In this document: positions 22,677-34,016 of the stretch, one piece after another
Numbering within the stretch: the first letter of the stretch is position 1
How the letters are laid out: every line of letters starts with the position of its first letter
DNA from: Sacculina carcini
Lineage: Eukaryota; Arthropoda; Thecostraca; Sacculinidae
Direction of reading: 5' to 3'
NCBI GenBank assembly: GCA_916048095.2
Contig: OU696585.1
Location: 3,530,645-3,594,644, forward strand
DNA length: 64,000 nt
The notes under the pieces: model-generated
Seen by the model: the letters and a program-made list of their open reading frames with translations, nothing else
Databases searched by the model: none
What the model was told of the DNA's origin: nothing
Made by a program: the position numbers and the translations under genes

Positions 22677-22973
22677 CATCGGTTCCCAGCCTGGGGTTAA
22701 TTACTCGTCGGGGGTAATTCAACACTTTTCGGGGGTGATGGATGGGTGAGAGAAAAATGTTAAGAATGTTGAAAATCAAGAAAACATTGCGGTATCTTGT
22801 ATTAGAATAAATGTTAACTTAGTCTTAACAGTTAAGTAGCAAAGAACATATCTATAGTTTTTAAATTTAGCCATGTATATACCGATGTTTGGACAACATT
22901 TTGTGAAAGTGGTAACAAATTTAATGTGACATGCTAAACTGGGTGACAAGCTGAAAAAGGTTGGGAACCACTG
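22677..22973 (-). mobile_element. hAT-type MITE, family A, inverted copy
   Basis: The right end AGGTTGGGAACCACTG is perfect and the left end (CATCGGTTCCCAGCCT) diverged. Internal text ('ccatgtatataccgatg', 'gcaatgtttt' inverse) matches the copy at 3341. No clear 8-bp duplication remains. Confidence 0.75.
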
Positions 22974-23024
22974 GCCCAGGGGATCTTGCCAGGCGGAGTT
23001 TGAAGACGTGACGTGGTTCTCTTC

Positions 23025-24780
23025 TCAAGCACGTCGGACACGGAACGCCACGAAGGCGTCCAGCAGGTAGAAGATGCTGTTGATGATGCACAGAGATCCC
23101 ATGGCCAGTCCAGCATCCCTGGTCTTGCCTGATGATTGGTCATGGTAGTTCTCAATGGCCATGCCGCCGGCAGACACCATCATGATGAAACCGACCAGAT
23201 TGAAGAGGGTCTCCTGTGCCGGCATTCGATTTATTTTGCCAGCCGAAATGTTTGTGAATAGAACGGCGGGAATATTTGCGGGCAATTTCATCAATTTTCA
23301 ATCCACCGTTCATGTGATTCAATTTAACACGTCGTATTTCGTAAATATTATTATAATTCCTATATTTTACTTTTTATTTGTTTGCTATATTTTCAGTTAA
23401 TGATAATTTTTCGCTGATTCAAACGATCATACGTGAATTTCATGTTTCACGCGCTGACGCAATAAGCATACGTGCTACTCATTATTTTTAATGTTCTTGA
23501 TAGTTGATTTTTACCAGCAGTTTTTATTGCATCTTCACACCCAATATACTTAGTTGCTTAACTTTTTATCCATGCAAATTTCATTTCAAGATTTGTTGGT
23601 TGAAAATATTGATAATTCAGTTGATGACTTTGTTTTGTGTTTCGCTTGTTTGCCTATAAGATATTGAACAGTGGCTGCGCCAAGTTTGGGATTGGGGCAG
23701 GGCTTCAGCCCCCGTACTAATTCCCTCCTAATCTTGATCATGAACATTTCAAGTGTAGTTCCTCATGTTTCGCCAAGCCCCCGCATCTTTTTCTTGAGCC
23801 CCCCACCACAGGAAAATCCTGACACCGCCACTGATCTTGAATATACATTGTTCCCTCGGATATAAGAGTTGTCGGGAGAGGAGAAAAAGTCTCTCATATA
23901 CCCGGGGAAAATTACATGTAAAGTATATAGAAGACGGGCCGGGAAGAAATACTCTCTTATATCCGGGGTTCTCTTATAACCGGATTGCACTGTAAGAAGT
24001 AATCGTGAACAAAACACGGCCAGAAGACTGACCAGAAACGACTTCTCGGCGGCCCAGTCCCCAGCAATGAGGGCGATCAGTAGAGGCGCAGACACCAGCA
24101 CCATGCCTCCACAAGCTATGATGCCCACATAGAGACGATCCTGGGCCGATACGCTGCTGCTAGAGCCAAAACTCAGTCCATGCTGACGAATCAAACCCAG
24201 CGCCGTCAAACATATCGCCTATACACACACATACACATGTACACACTCACATACACACATACATACACATACATACATACACACGCACATACCACGAATA
24301 TATATATACACACACATACATGTACACATATACACACATAGATATATACACACCAAGGACTACTAAATATTTAGTAGTCCTTGATACACAAATATACACA
24401 CACACGTATACACACCTACACACACACACACAAACACACACACACGTTGATCAACAGAATCCAGTGCAGTTATGAGAAAATATTCAACCGAGCTGTGAAA
24501 ATAAATTGGCTATGCGCACAGAAGTTGATGTTGGAAAGACCATAATGATTCATTGATACGTAATAGAAATAATCACAAACAGACAATTATTAAAAACACA
24601 GAAAAGTTTAGTAAAAATAAATTTACATTAGGAAATTCCTAGATTGTCATGAGGAAGTGCTAGAAATACCATTCTACGTTGAGTTTACAACAGTTTAACA
24701 GTTTTGAATTGTGAAATACTTACAATCTGCAAGATTTTCATGTAACCACGAGTTCGAAAGACAATCATAAAATTAGCCAT
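23025..24780 (-). CDS. Snakeskin-like tetraspan (MARVEL-type) membrane protein
   Basis: Small four-helix membrane protein. Its best match by eye is insect Snakeskin, a smooth septate junction component of gut epithelium. Exons are 24724-24780 (ATG at 24780), 24033-24218 and 23025-23213 (TGA), 143 residues, all junctions phase 0. The helices are roughly KILQIAICLTALGLI, a second in YVGIIACGGMVLVSA, a third in TLFNLVGFIMMVSAGG, and a fourth in MGSLCIINSIFYLLDAF. The pattern 'IM..SAGG.A......G.A.GSLC.I....YLLD' matches Snakeskin's third and fourth helices. The exon 2 donor (GTCAGT) was chosen because it removes a duplicate third helix and keeps frame; a later GT is possible. Intron 2 contains two MITEs. 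Function is inferred from family only. Confidence 0.78.
23669..23833 (+). mobile_element. hAT-type MITE, family G, 7/8 target duplication
   Basis: Ends are CAGTGGCTGCGCC and the inverse of GACACCGCCACTG. Flanks ATATTGAA (23661-23668) and ATCTTGAA (23834-23841) differ by one base. Length is 165 bp. It sits in the last intron of the Snakeskin-like gene. Confidence 0.85.
23843..23996 (+). mobile_element. pogo/Tc1-type MITE
   Basis: Left 'tacattgttccctcggatat' pairs with the inverted right 'ttacagtgcaatccggttat'. Both are followed by 'aagag', with an internal 'ctcttatatccgggg' repeat. It immediately follows the family G MITE in the same intron. Confidence 0.6.
24219..24445. repeat. (CA)n-rich tract at the Snakeskin-like exon 2 acceptor
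   Basis: CA/TA-rich simple sequence with a short inverted repeat (ACTAAATATTTAGT) near 24360. On the sense strand it is TG-rich and abuts the acceptor. Confidence 0.85.
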
Positions 24781-25222
24781 AGTGACTACACCACGAACAA
24801 CAACACGCACACAAACAGACACTCACACACACACACACACACACTCACTCACAAACTGTCACCGAAGTCATGAAGCAACATTGAAGAGGACAACGAGTTG
24901 AAACAAGACCAAAATGGGAACGGATTTGAGCAAATTGTTTACAGAATTAGCGCAAATGAAAGAGAAAAAAGGAAAATGATGGATAGAAAAATATATTCGT
25001 ATATATATTTGTATTTTTCACAGTACAAACCAAAAACAATGTACGCGAGTATTTCCAAAAGTGTGTCTATTTTTGGCTATATCGGCCCAAAAATAGCCTA
25101 GACTTGGCTATTTGTATGAAACCTGGCAACTGTGCCACCGACAAGCTGGCAGCTAACTCAGCAATCTATCAGCAATTGTGCTGCACATCCTGCAACAATT
25201 GCAATCATTGCATTCACTATAC

Positions 25223-25625
25223 ACCAGTGCTTCCCAAACTTTCCCAGCTTGCTAGCCAATTTAGCAAGCCACACTTAGCATAATTACCCCTTTCACAAAA
25301 TGCTGGCATATATGGGTAAACTAAGTACATTTTTCTGCAAAACCACTCCAATCCCGCAAAAATGGTTAAATTACCCCCGGGGTAATTGACCTGTGGGTAA
25401 ATTTAGTTGTGTTAGTAATTTACCTAACCTAACCTAACCATTGACCTGTGGGTCAATTACCACCGGAGGGACAGTAAATTACCCAACGTGTGGGAAAATG
25501 GACAGGTGGGCAAATTACCCCGGGGTACCTGTGGTAAATGGGTACCTGTGGATAAATGGGTGCATGTGGGTAAACGGGTAACTGTGGGTAGATTACCCCT
25601 GGGAGACAACCCACCGGTTGGGAGA
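25223..25625 (+). mobile_element. hAT-type MITE, family A, expanded and diverged
   Basis: It begins CAGTGCTTCCCAAACTTTCC and keeps the family A text 'ttaccccttt' and 'aattaccccc', then degenerates into many 'tgggtaa(a)' units, a local expansion of the right-end motif. Its right terminus is not clear. Confidence 0.5.
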
Positions 25626-25739
25626 CAACGACATTGATGGAACTAATTGAGCTTCAACCTCAAGGACCCCATATAATCACACCATTGACAACGCACAACA
25701 CCTGACATCAAGGCTACCAAGACGCCCACGTGTTTGTAT

Positions 25740-26012
25740 GCGCGTGTGTGTGTGTGTGTGTGTGCTTGACACCGACAACTTACGTTCATTCATCCATGCA
25801 TCCAAACACATTCGGATGTGACCATATGCCCAATTTGATATGTGTACGCGTGTGTGTACATGTGTGTGGGGGCGTATATAGGTGGGAACGCAGCCAAGCG
25901 CATGTTTTTGAGAAATCATAAAACAATACAAGCAGAATTAATAATTGATGTACGATTTGTTGAGGCGTGACTAACATACACACACACACACACATACATC
26001 TATACATAGCGT
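25740..26012. repeat. TG and CA microsatellites in opposite orientation
   Basis: (GT)n at about 25742-25766 and 25840-25870, then (CA)n at 25976-25998. No coding signal I trust lies between them. Confidence 0.7.
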
Positions 26013-26332
26013 CAAGGTCAGAGATAGTCATTAGAAGCGATGATGGAGAGAAGATTTGATGACCGCTATACGAAATGTTTCGTAGACAAACCACAGGCAG
26101 GGGCGGATACAGGCGTGGAGTGCTACATCGATTGTAGTAATGCATTGGTTGCCAGTCTGGTGGTAAATCACCCCTGGGGTATTTTTGCGATTGGGTAACA
26201 AACAGGAAAAGTTTGAGAGCAACTGTGGTAATTTATCAGTTGGTGAGTAAAATTCATAGGTGTTGATTTGATATTTGAAAGATTGAAATGACACTTGGGG
26301 CGAAACGAAGTTCACATATTGCCTCAGCGTTC

Positions 26333-26655
26333 AGTGGTGTGTCTGTAGTGGTAGAACACCCGCCTCACAAGAGGTCCGTGGTTCGAAACCCGGCCGAGGA
26401 GAATTTCTTTGGGTGAATTATATAATCCAACAGTCCCTGTCAACCCAGCAGTAAATGGAACCAGATATCAGTCATGTGTTGTGTCATGCATTCTGGGGAG
26501 GTGGTCCTCTCTAATAAGTCTTCCGTTCTTGTGGTGTCATAACGTGGATAGGGTCGGTTCTGCGGTGGCAGCGAGATGCACGGGACACACCTGTGTGTGT
26601 TCATAAGCTTCGACTTATTCCCGTGTAGCAGCTGTCACTTGAGGTTTTTAACCTT
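26333..26655 (+). mobile_element. tRNA-Val-derived SINE, near full length
   Basis: A box GTCTGTAGTGGTAGAACA, a shortened anticodon arm (CCGCCTCACAAG), B box GGTTCGAAACC, the full family body and tail 'ttaaccttt'. Confidence 0.9.
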
Positions 26656-26724
26656 TGAGACACATGGCCAAAACTCCACTGGGAAAATAGCTGCGGCCGT
26701 CCGTGACACGTCTTTCTGCTAGTT

Positions 26725-26987
26725 CAGTGATTCTTAACCTTTTTTCTCTCTGATTCCTCACGTCTTTGTGAGCCATCTCTTCATTTTCCACACAACAGCG
26801 CTGATAAATTCAATGCAATGAGTTTTTACAACAATGTAAATGTCAAGAGGTCATTAGAAACAATATACGAATTTGAATTGATAAAAGCACACACATTTGT
26901 CCTGTTCTTTCCGACCTTTAGCTTCCCACTTTGGCAAATTTTCTATTGCCCACCAGTGGGGAATTTCCCACAGGTTGAGAACCACTG
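26725..26987 (+). mobile_element. hAT-type MITE, family B, 7/8 target duplication
   Basis: Ends are CAGTGATTCTTAACCT and the inverse of AGGTTGAGAACCACTG. Flanks are TGCTAGTT and TGCTAGTC. Length is 263 bp. Copies of the same family lie at 33457 and, truncated, at 62505. Confidence 0.88.
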
Positions 26988-27089
26988 TGCTAGTCAAACG
27001 TTGCCGCAAGCGTAAACTGAACGAACTCTATCCTGTAAAGATGATTTGAATTCGAGTTTGAGTGCGGGTTTAGCGCCCGAATATTTTTA

Positions 27090-27325
27090 GAATACACACA
27101 CTTGCATTCACAAACACAAGTACATACACACTCGAACACACACACGTACATACACATGCGTACACATACACATGCGTACACACACATACACATACAGACA
27201 CACACAGACACACACACACACACACACAGAGACACGAACACACCAAACACACACGTACACACATACTCACAGATATGCACACACGTCACAAAAACACACA
27301 CACACACACACACAGACACACATCT
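27090..27325. repeat. (CA)n-rich microsatellite block
   Basis: About 235 bp of CA/TA/CACG simple sequence; open frames on either strand are artefacts of it. Confidence 0.9.
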
Positions 27326-27395
27326 CCAACCAAAGATGATGATGCAGAACAGCCAGACGTACAATGTTGCAAGATCGCCAACGAAGAGGATTAGA
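27326..27395 (-). CDS. Possible exon: one hydrophobic helix
   Basis: The minus strand reads [17 protein letters not shown] followed by IIIFGW, a good membrane helix, and then a GTGTGT donor-like site. It lies downstream of the Snakeskin-like first exon at 28374 on the same strand and may belong to that second gene. No acceptor AG is in a usable frame, so the call is weak. Confidence 0.25.
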
Positions 27396-27603
27396 TTTTG
27401 CAATAATTATTTTTAAGTATTTCTTTTCTGCAGTTAATTGCTCGAAAATACAGCGAAAACAACAGTCGTGTTCGACAGCTTATTGGCAGCATAAGAATTA
27501 GGGGGGGGGGGAAAGGAGCAGAGCAAGTGGGGATGAGGGGGGATAGTGCTGGACGAATTTGGCTGAGGATATGCGAATCTCTCAAGGTCATTCTCCTGTC
27601 CAG

Positions 27604-27757
27604 TGGCGGCACCAGGCAGATTCAACTGTGGGGCTAGACGGACTCATGTATAAATTACATTAGATGTATTGGTTGAACAAAAAATGGACATCAATGTAAA
27701 TTTCCGAGGTGAAGTATTTTTAGCCCCCGTAATATTTCTGCCTGGCATCGCCCCTGT
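27604..27757 (+). mobile_element. hAT-type MITE, family G-like, diverged
   Basis: It starts CAGTGGCGGCACCAGGCAG and ends near 'ctggcatcgcccctg', giving imperfect inverted ends. No clear target duplication. Confidence 0.5.
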
Positions 27758-28214
27758 CATCCAACAAACAATCAAATCACGCACATCGCCTCGAGCAATG
27801 GCTGAATTGAAGTGCGCAAACAACAGATCAAAATCGACAGTCTAGGCAAATCGACAATCGAATATTAAAATAATGCCAATAATTGCGAGATAAAGCTGTT
27901 TGATTCAGGATAATTTAAACGAAAAAAATATTAATAAATAATTACATTAATAATCAAGAACATTTAGAATTGCCACAATTTGATAATATCAAACAGTGCG
28001 GCGAAAAATGAGCTATTTCAAAATTGTATATACATATGGCTTATAACTTACACTATGTAGCTAATAATAAATCTAGTGCACAAATAACAAAAAAGAAAAA
28101 CTATTTGAAAAATTTCGTACTTTCATTTAGCGTTTTAATTACATACATTTGTTTCTCATTATCCCTCATATTTCCCGACCAGACTCTATTTCAAAACCCC
28201 CCCCGTTATATCTG

Positions 28215-28275
28215 TTGGGCACTTCTTGAAATTGAGGGCACGGCATGGTTGCAATAGTGCTTGCACTGTTTACAT
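28215..28275 (-). mobile_element. Short interspersed repeat, family D, fragment
   Basis: 'caatagtgcttgcactg' and 'gggcacttcttg' match the D core in inverse orientation; the rest is lost. Confidence 0.45.
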
Positions 28276-28320
28276 ACCACTGAATTAACTTGTAATCAAA
28301 GTAATCAATAAAAATCTTAC

Positions 28321-28374
28321 CAGTTGTAAAAGTTTCAGAAAGCCACCGGGACGCAGAAGTACGGAGAGACCCAT
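28321..28374 (-). CDS. Probable first exon of a second Snakeskin-like gene
   Basis: An ATG at 28374 opens 18 codons (MGLSVLLRPGGFLKLLQL) ending at a good donor, GTAAGA, in phase 0. The first exon of the neighbouring Snakeskin-like gene is 19 codons in phase 0 and reads MANFMIVFRTRGYMKILQI, so length, phase, position and the pattern 'R..G..K.LQ' agree. This suggests a tandem duplicate on the same strand. I could not find its remaining exons; they may lie at 24.8-28.3 kb in diverged form, or the copy may be incomplete. Confidence 0.45.
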
Positions 28375-29529
28375 GACTTGATCGTCGACAAAACAATATT
28401 CAATTAACCGGTACACACACCGACAACGACACACCCAACCTGCACCAAACAATGAATGGGCGTCAAGATTTCAAGAGACGAAGAAAGCTTGCGAAACCGC
28501 CCTTGAAAGTGGCGCCACCTAGCGGATAAATCGCTCAGCACCATAATGCACTTGTATCGTCAACATAATTTGACGTTTACTTCAGATCGGAAAATGGTTT
28601 TCCTTTGATGTTCTCACGTTATATTGCATCTACCGTCATTTATCCAAAAATTTGGTCGAATTACGTATAATTTTTGCAATATAGTGGTGTTGCATACGCT
28701 CAACTAAAAACCCGATGAGGTTCAATGTGTATGCAAAACTTCTTACAAATTAATATCTACTAGCGACATTAACCGATGATATTTTGTTTGTTATTCGTAT
28801 TTATTTTTATTTCTTTTGCATTCGATGTTTACATTGATTCTGTACACTGTATCATTCAGTTGAATCATTGCTGGAACCTATCTAGCGGTCTAACGTCACC
28901 GCTGCGACACTTCTGCGAACTGTTCTTGCAAGTGCCTGCACACATACACAAACATACAAACACGTACCCACACACATACTCACACACACATACACACACA
29001 ACTCAATACTCAATTTAGTGTGTGTATGTGTGCATGTGTGTCTCGTATGTATGTGTGCGTACACACACACACAAATCTTTTCTCAGTCGTACATTGAAAC
29101 CTTTTATCTTCAAGCAAGCATTCAATATCTTCGAAATTGTATATATTTGTATGTGTATATAGACCTCCAAGTGGGAAATTTGGCGATTTCATGACCACAA
29201 TGAATCATATTCTCACATTTGCACAAGATAAAAAATATATATGCATATAATGGGATATGCATCTTTGGAAACTTCAATTAAAAAATTTTATCCTCCAACA
29301 ACAATAATATTATGAATTATTTAATTTAATGTTTTCATTTTCCCTATTTCCTCTCATCACAAGAACAACAAGAGTGACTGACACAATTGCAACTTTAATC
29401 TATCACATATGGTCCTCTCAGCTGGAAAATAATAGCAAAAACTGTAATATTGATACAAACATTTCTGACCACTTCCTGATAATCTGCAATTGGAAGAAAA
29501 CCATACTACATTCAAAAAAGGGTGATTAC

Positions 29530-30592
29530 TAGGGCTGTCAAAAAAGTAACCTAAAAATAAGAAAAAGCCACTTTATTTTCGAGAAAAAGTAACCTAAAAT
29601 AACATATAATCACTCAAAAAGGTAAATTTATTTTTGTCGTTCTGAAGGAAGAAAATACACCAGTCCCTCTTTTCTATCCTCTTTCCGAGTTGGTACAATT
29701 TTTGCACCCTCTCTCCGATCTGGTACCATTTTTACAACAAATCACCAAAAGTGACTTAATATTATTTGGCTAGCATCGCAAAAAAGGAGCATAACCATCA
29801 AAATATAATTTGTTATTTAGTAATGGTCGCAATAATGCTCTTTATATTGTTTCAATGAGACTTTTTTTAGGCGACCCTATCAAATAAGCACGTACTACAG
29901 CTTGTATATTAGTGTGATCGTAAACACTGCATGTGTGAATGTCCCCGTCCTCCCATATGTAGCACCCTGTGCTCACAGTCTTATAAATGTCAAACGTGGG
30001 AAAATCGCGCTATATCACGCCCTGAAAATCACGTACTAATTCCTCTTCAAGTAAATGTGTACTGTCAAGTGCTACAGCGTAGTATCTGGTATAGAGAGCT
30101 CACAAATCGTACTATACCACGCTCCAAACATCTCACGAGATCCTTCGGTTCGTGGACATTTCCTAAAATGGAATGGCACTATCCTGCGTACCCAAATACG
30201 TATAAATATCCAGTAGCACAGATATTAAGGTGAATATCAATTGCTAAATCCTAACAGCAGAAATTTGGACATTTCTTGATCTTCAGACCTGATATTCCAT
30301 TTCTTTTCCTATTTTATCCTCAATTATAACGTTCTTAAGCCTCTTATCTGCAAAAGTAAAAAAACTTCGTGGTAAAGTGACCCAATAACAAGAAAAATCA
30401 CAAAAGATAATCTGACGATAGAAAAGTAACCTATAAGCAAGAGAAGTAACCTAACGATGAAAAGGTAACTATTGGTAACCTAATAACTTTTTTAATAATT
30501 ATCGTACACAACGTTTTCAAGCAGTCTTAGATAGCTTATGGAAAAGTGACATTTAGGTGAAAAAGTCACTTTATTAACTTTTGACAGCCCTA
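29530..30592 (+). mobile_element. Non-autonomous hAT-like element, 1.06 kb
   Basis: Ends are TAGGGCTGTCAAAA and the inverse of TTTTGACAGCCCTA. Subterminal 'aaaagtaacct' and 'aagtcacttta' motifs repeat many times. Flanks GTGATTAC and ATAATCAC agree at 5 of 8 positions. There is no transposase; a 100-codon frame at 29931 is unremarkable. Confidence 0.75.
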
Positions 30593-31051
30593 ATAATCAC
30601 TACAAGCTCTACGGAAAAATGCAAGGGACGCATTCAATATATTCTGTGAGAAAATTTACTCTCTCTTTCAGCAACACTTTCACGTACAAAAATATATCCA
30701 AAATGAAAAAACCAATCCAGTCCTTGCATCACTCCTGCACTAAGACTAAATATTAGAGAAAAACATAGACTGGAAAGATTTGCCAATGGCCCCTTACTTA
30801 CAAATACACATACACTAAATTTAGAAACAAATTAACTTCAACACTAAGAGCGGCTAAAAGCAACTATTATAAAGCAACTATTTTGTCAAAATCAAGGAAA
30901 TACTAAATGTCAACGGGGCGTTATCAATACACTACTGGGCAGGCCTGAAAGTCATAACCCCAAAATTGATTTATGTAAGGAATCGTCTAATGTATCTGTT
31001 TCTTTAAACTAACACTTCTTAATGCACTAAAAACTAATTAATACCAACGAT

Positions 31052-31226
31052 CAGAGCCGTAGCAACCGCCCCCCGTACCCCCCGGCCGGGGGGCGAATGT
31101 TGAGGGACCCCGTTGCTTCACATTTATGTGATTATGTCTAATAAATACATTCATTATTTGGTGATTTATTTATTATGGGGGCCCCAAGTGCTGCCTTCGG
31201 GGGCATAATTCCTCGCAACGGCTCTG
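31052..31226 (-). mobile_element. hAT-type MITE, family E, perfect 8-bp target duplication
   Basis: Inverted copy of the element at 17687. Ends are CAGAGCCG...CGGCTCTG, 175 bp. The CCAACGAT duplication is exact at 31044-31051 and 31227-31234. The perfect duplication suggests recent movement. Confidence 0.93.
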
Positions 31227-31394
31227 CCAACGATGATTATAGAAAATTGTTACACGCATCGCCTAAAATCTCAATGTATTTATTTCCCACCAATGTCGCT
31301 GAAGTGAGTGAAATTCTTGTGAGTTGCACCTCAAATTCAATCAATCAACCTCTAACTCAGGTTACAGATTGTTTTTATTCATGTTTATTCAATG

Positions 31395-31605
31395 ACGCCA
31401 CAAGAACGGAAGACGTATTAGAGAGGACCACCTCCCCAGAATGCATGACACAACACATGACTGATATCTGGTATCATTTACTGCTGGGTGGACAGGGGCT
31501 GTTGGATTATATAAATTACTCAATGAAATTCTCCTCCGCCGGGATTTGAACCACGGACCTCCCGCTTGTGAGGCGGGTATTCTAACCACTACACCACGCA
31601 GTCTA
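31395..31605 (-). mobile_element. tRNA-Val-derived SINE, 3'-truncated copy
   Basis: The head is intact on the minus strand (GTGGTGTAGTGGTTAGAATA, arm CCGCCTCACAAGCGG, B box GGTTCAAATCC). The body stops at 'cttccgttcttgtggcgtca', about 115 bp short of full-length copies. Confidence 0.88.
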
Positions 31606-31705
31606 ACAAGTGTTCTTATTGACGCATATATATTTTTATACATTTATCAATATAATTTGTTTATAATTATCATGCATTGCACTACAAAGCCAACTGTTAA
31701 GTCAG

Positions 31706-31903
31706 TGTATATGTGTGTGTGTGTGTGTGAGTGTGAGAGTGTGTATGCATGTGTGAGTGTGTGAGTGTGTGTGTGCATGTGTGAGTGTGTGTGTGTGTGT
31801 CTTGTTTCCTGTATTTTTACCTGTATGGGTGTGTGTGTGAGAGACAAACAAATGTGTGTGTATGTGTGTGTGTGAGTGTGTGTGTGTCAGTGTGTGTGGG
31901 TGT

Positions 31904-31936
<33 letters not shown>

Positions 31937-32165
31937 GGGGATGGGTATGGGAGGGGGATGTCGTTACCACACGTTCCGCGGCGGAAATGCATTTCCTGCG
32001 AAGTGTACATCAACATCAAATGTGTGTGTGTTTGTGTGTTTGTGTGTGTGTTTGTGTGTTTGCGTGTGTGTATATTGTCGATTGCACTACAGGTGTACAC
32101 ATGATATCGCTTTCAAAAGACCGACACACACGCAAACACACATACACGAACACACACCCACATAC
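31706..32165. repeat. TG-rich then CA-rich microsatellite block
   Basis: GT/GTGA simple sequence at 31710-31945 and 32020-32075, a unique island at 31946-32018, then CA-rich 32120-32180. Frames through it encode Cys/Val or His/Thr runs and are not genes. Confidence 0.9.
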
Positions 32166-32179
32166 ACACACGCACACAC

Positions 32180-32866
32180 GCAAATACTGAAATGATGTTG
32201 AAAGAGGTATTTATTTTTATGTGAGCAAAAGCGCATTGATTTTTATCGCGTGTGATTTTTTAGATTGGGCAATTAAATTGGCAAGGGGTCAATTATTGTA
32301 TTTATAATAGCAGATTAAAAATGTTAAATTACTTTTGTTTTAGTGGTTTTAAGTTATTTATTTCTGAATTTGCATAAGTCATTAGACAACATCAATCATA
32401 CATAACCACAATAAAAATACGAATAGACATGATATTCATACTTATAATAAATACAAGCAATTTAAATTTAATCATGAAATAATTTTGTCTGTGCATACAT
32501 TCGACATTAATTTTATTCTTCAAAACATTAATTATATAATTTAAACATTCATTAAATCATTCTGTAATTACACATGAGCATTTCCAATCAATACATATGA
32601 ATGATTGAATGAAAGTTTATTGTACAATGCATACAGTGCCTGCGGCGTTTTGTAGTGACCTCTGTGACATTTCGGCTCGTCAATATTCGACCAGGACAGA
32701 TAAAACGGCTTTGCAATTTGCATATGCAATCATGGATTGACAACTTGAGCTATGCAAAATAAAATTGAGAACAAATAAACTCACACTAATTTTTCTTTCA
32801 TAGTAAATAAATAATTTATCAAACTAATATTTAAGCAAATGCATAGGTATATATTTGGCTTGGGTA
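32180..32866. other. AT-rich stretch without recognisable gene
   Basis: No coding frame, repeat family or structured element that I can support. Confidence 0.5.
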
Positions 32867-33057
32867 CAGTGGTGGCGCCAGGATTTCTCCTGGTGGGGGG
32901 CTGAGGGGGGCTAAGGAAAAAGCTGCGGGGGCTTGATGATGGAACATGAGGAACTACGCTCGAAATGTTAATGATCCAGTATCTTTCAGGGTCATGCTTG
33001 ACGCTTTTTTTTGCGGGAGCTTCAGCCCCTCAAGGCGTTCTCTTAGCTCCGCCATTG
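32867..33057 (-). mobile_element. hAT-type MITE, family G
   Basis: Ends are CAGTGGTGGCGCCAGGA and the inverse of AGCTCCGCCATTG. Flanks are CTTGGGTA and CTTAGCTA (6 of 8). Internal 'gaaatgtt' and 'ctacgctcgaaatg' match the family in inverse orientation. 191 bp. Confidence 0.8.
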
Positions 33058-33202
33058 CTTAGCTATGATAATAGCTTCAGTTTGGCGTTCACGTAAGATT
33101 GACATATTGTACAATTATGCTATCGGCGCTGTATTGCCTCTTAAAATTGCAACACTCATCAATGGGCTGCTTTGCCATTCATGAGGGTATCTATATATAT
33201 GT

Positions 33203-33241
<39 letters not shown>

Positions 33242-33456
33242 TTTGTGTGTTTGTGTGTTTGTGTTGGTATGAGCTAACGGCACTTAGTTCAATGGAAGTA
33301 GGCACTCAGTTCATAGCTAACTGCATGATACAGGTATTGTTTGAGCTCTATAGAAATATACTCCCCCCTACACGCCCCATCCCCTCCCCACCCAGGTACA
33401 TTACATGAACTAAGCATAATATATACTTGTTCTTGGATAAGATTCTTCGTCTGGTT

Positions 33457-33720
33457 TAGTGGTTTTTAACCTTTTTCTCACTGATTCCCCACTTCTTGAA
33501 ATGAGCCATCTCTTAATTTTCCACAACAGCGCTGATAAATTCAATAAATTCAGTTGTTACATCAAAGTAAATATCAAGAGGTCATTAGAAGCAAAAATAA
33601 ACGAATTTGAATTTATAAAAACACACATAGTTGTCCTGTTCTGTCCGACCTTGAGCTTCCCACTTGACAACTCTTCCATTCCCGACCAGTGGGGTATTGT
33701 CCACAGGTTGAGAACCATTG
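33457..33720 (+). mobile_element. hAT-type MITE, family B
   Basis: About 80% like the copy at 26725 ('acaacagcgctgataaattc', 'gaggtcattagaa'). Ends are TAGTGGTTTTTAACCT and the inverse of AGGTTGAGAACCATTG. Flanks GTCTGGTT and TTCTGGCT agree at 6 of 8. Confidence 0.85.
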
Positions 33721-33762
33721 TTCTGGCTGAAGCTAGGTAATAGCTAAGCTAGACGGCTAGAC

Positions 33763-34016
33763 CAGTGGTTCTCAAACTTATTGAGTGTTTGCACCAGTTT
33801 AAAATCGGCAGTCAGTTGTGGCACTCTCCTGGATTCTTGATAGCTATGATGAAAAATATATAAATACAAACGACGTAATATCTGCTTAAAAGGATGAGCA
33901 AAAATATTTATCCAGGAAAAATATATGGCATAGATAAAAATATCAATTTCCTCTCATTTTCTCACAGGAATTATCGCACGCCCTAGGGGTGTAAACATTC
34001 CCGAATATAACCCCTG
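33763..34016 (+). mobile_element. hAT-type MITE, family C, 7/8 target duplication
   Basis: It starts CAGTGGTTCTCAAACTT and ends 'ataacccctg'. Flanks are GGCTAGAC (33755-33762) and GGCTAGAT (34017-34024). 254 bp. It lies 43 bp from the family B copy. Confidence 0.82.

Larger units (their letters stand above)
20680..23024. other. Intergenic region between convergent OXNAD1 and Snakeskin-like genes
   Basis: AT-rich. It holds a small tandem duplication of 'ggcgaaatgattgg' (20885-20940), (GT)n at 20683-20706 and 21409-21432, a pogo-type MITE (21620-22022) and a family A MITE (22677-22973). An open frame at 21142-21402 is hydrophobic and matches nothing I know. Confidence 0.5.
29329..31393 (+). 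mobile_element. CR1/Jockey-group LINE remnant, carrying nested insertions
   Basis: The segment 29329-29525 encodes the end of the endonuclease (TRTTRVTDTIATLIYHI, then DTNISDHFLIICNW). 30620-31050 has the region before the RT (ATIIK, NTLLGRPE), and 31227-31390 reads ISMYLFPTNVAEVSEIL. These are collinear pieces of one decayed element, with several stops and frameshifts. It is interrupted by a hAT-like element (29530-30592) and MITE E (31052-31226), and ends where a SINE lies. Confidence 0.7.

Noticed and set aside
31785-32195. Cys/Val-rich frames over TG repeats (also at 17490, 27070, 58085)
   Set aside because: Microsatellite translations only.
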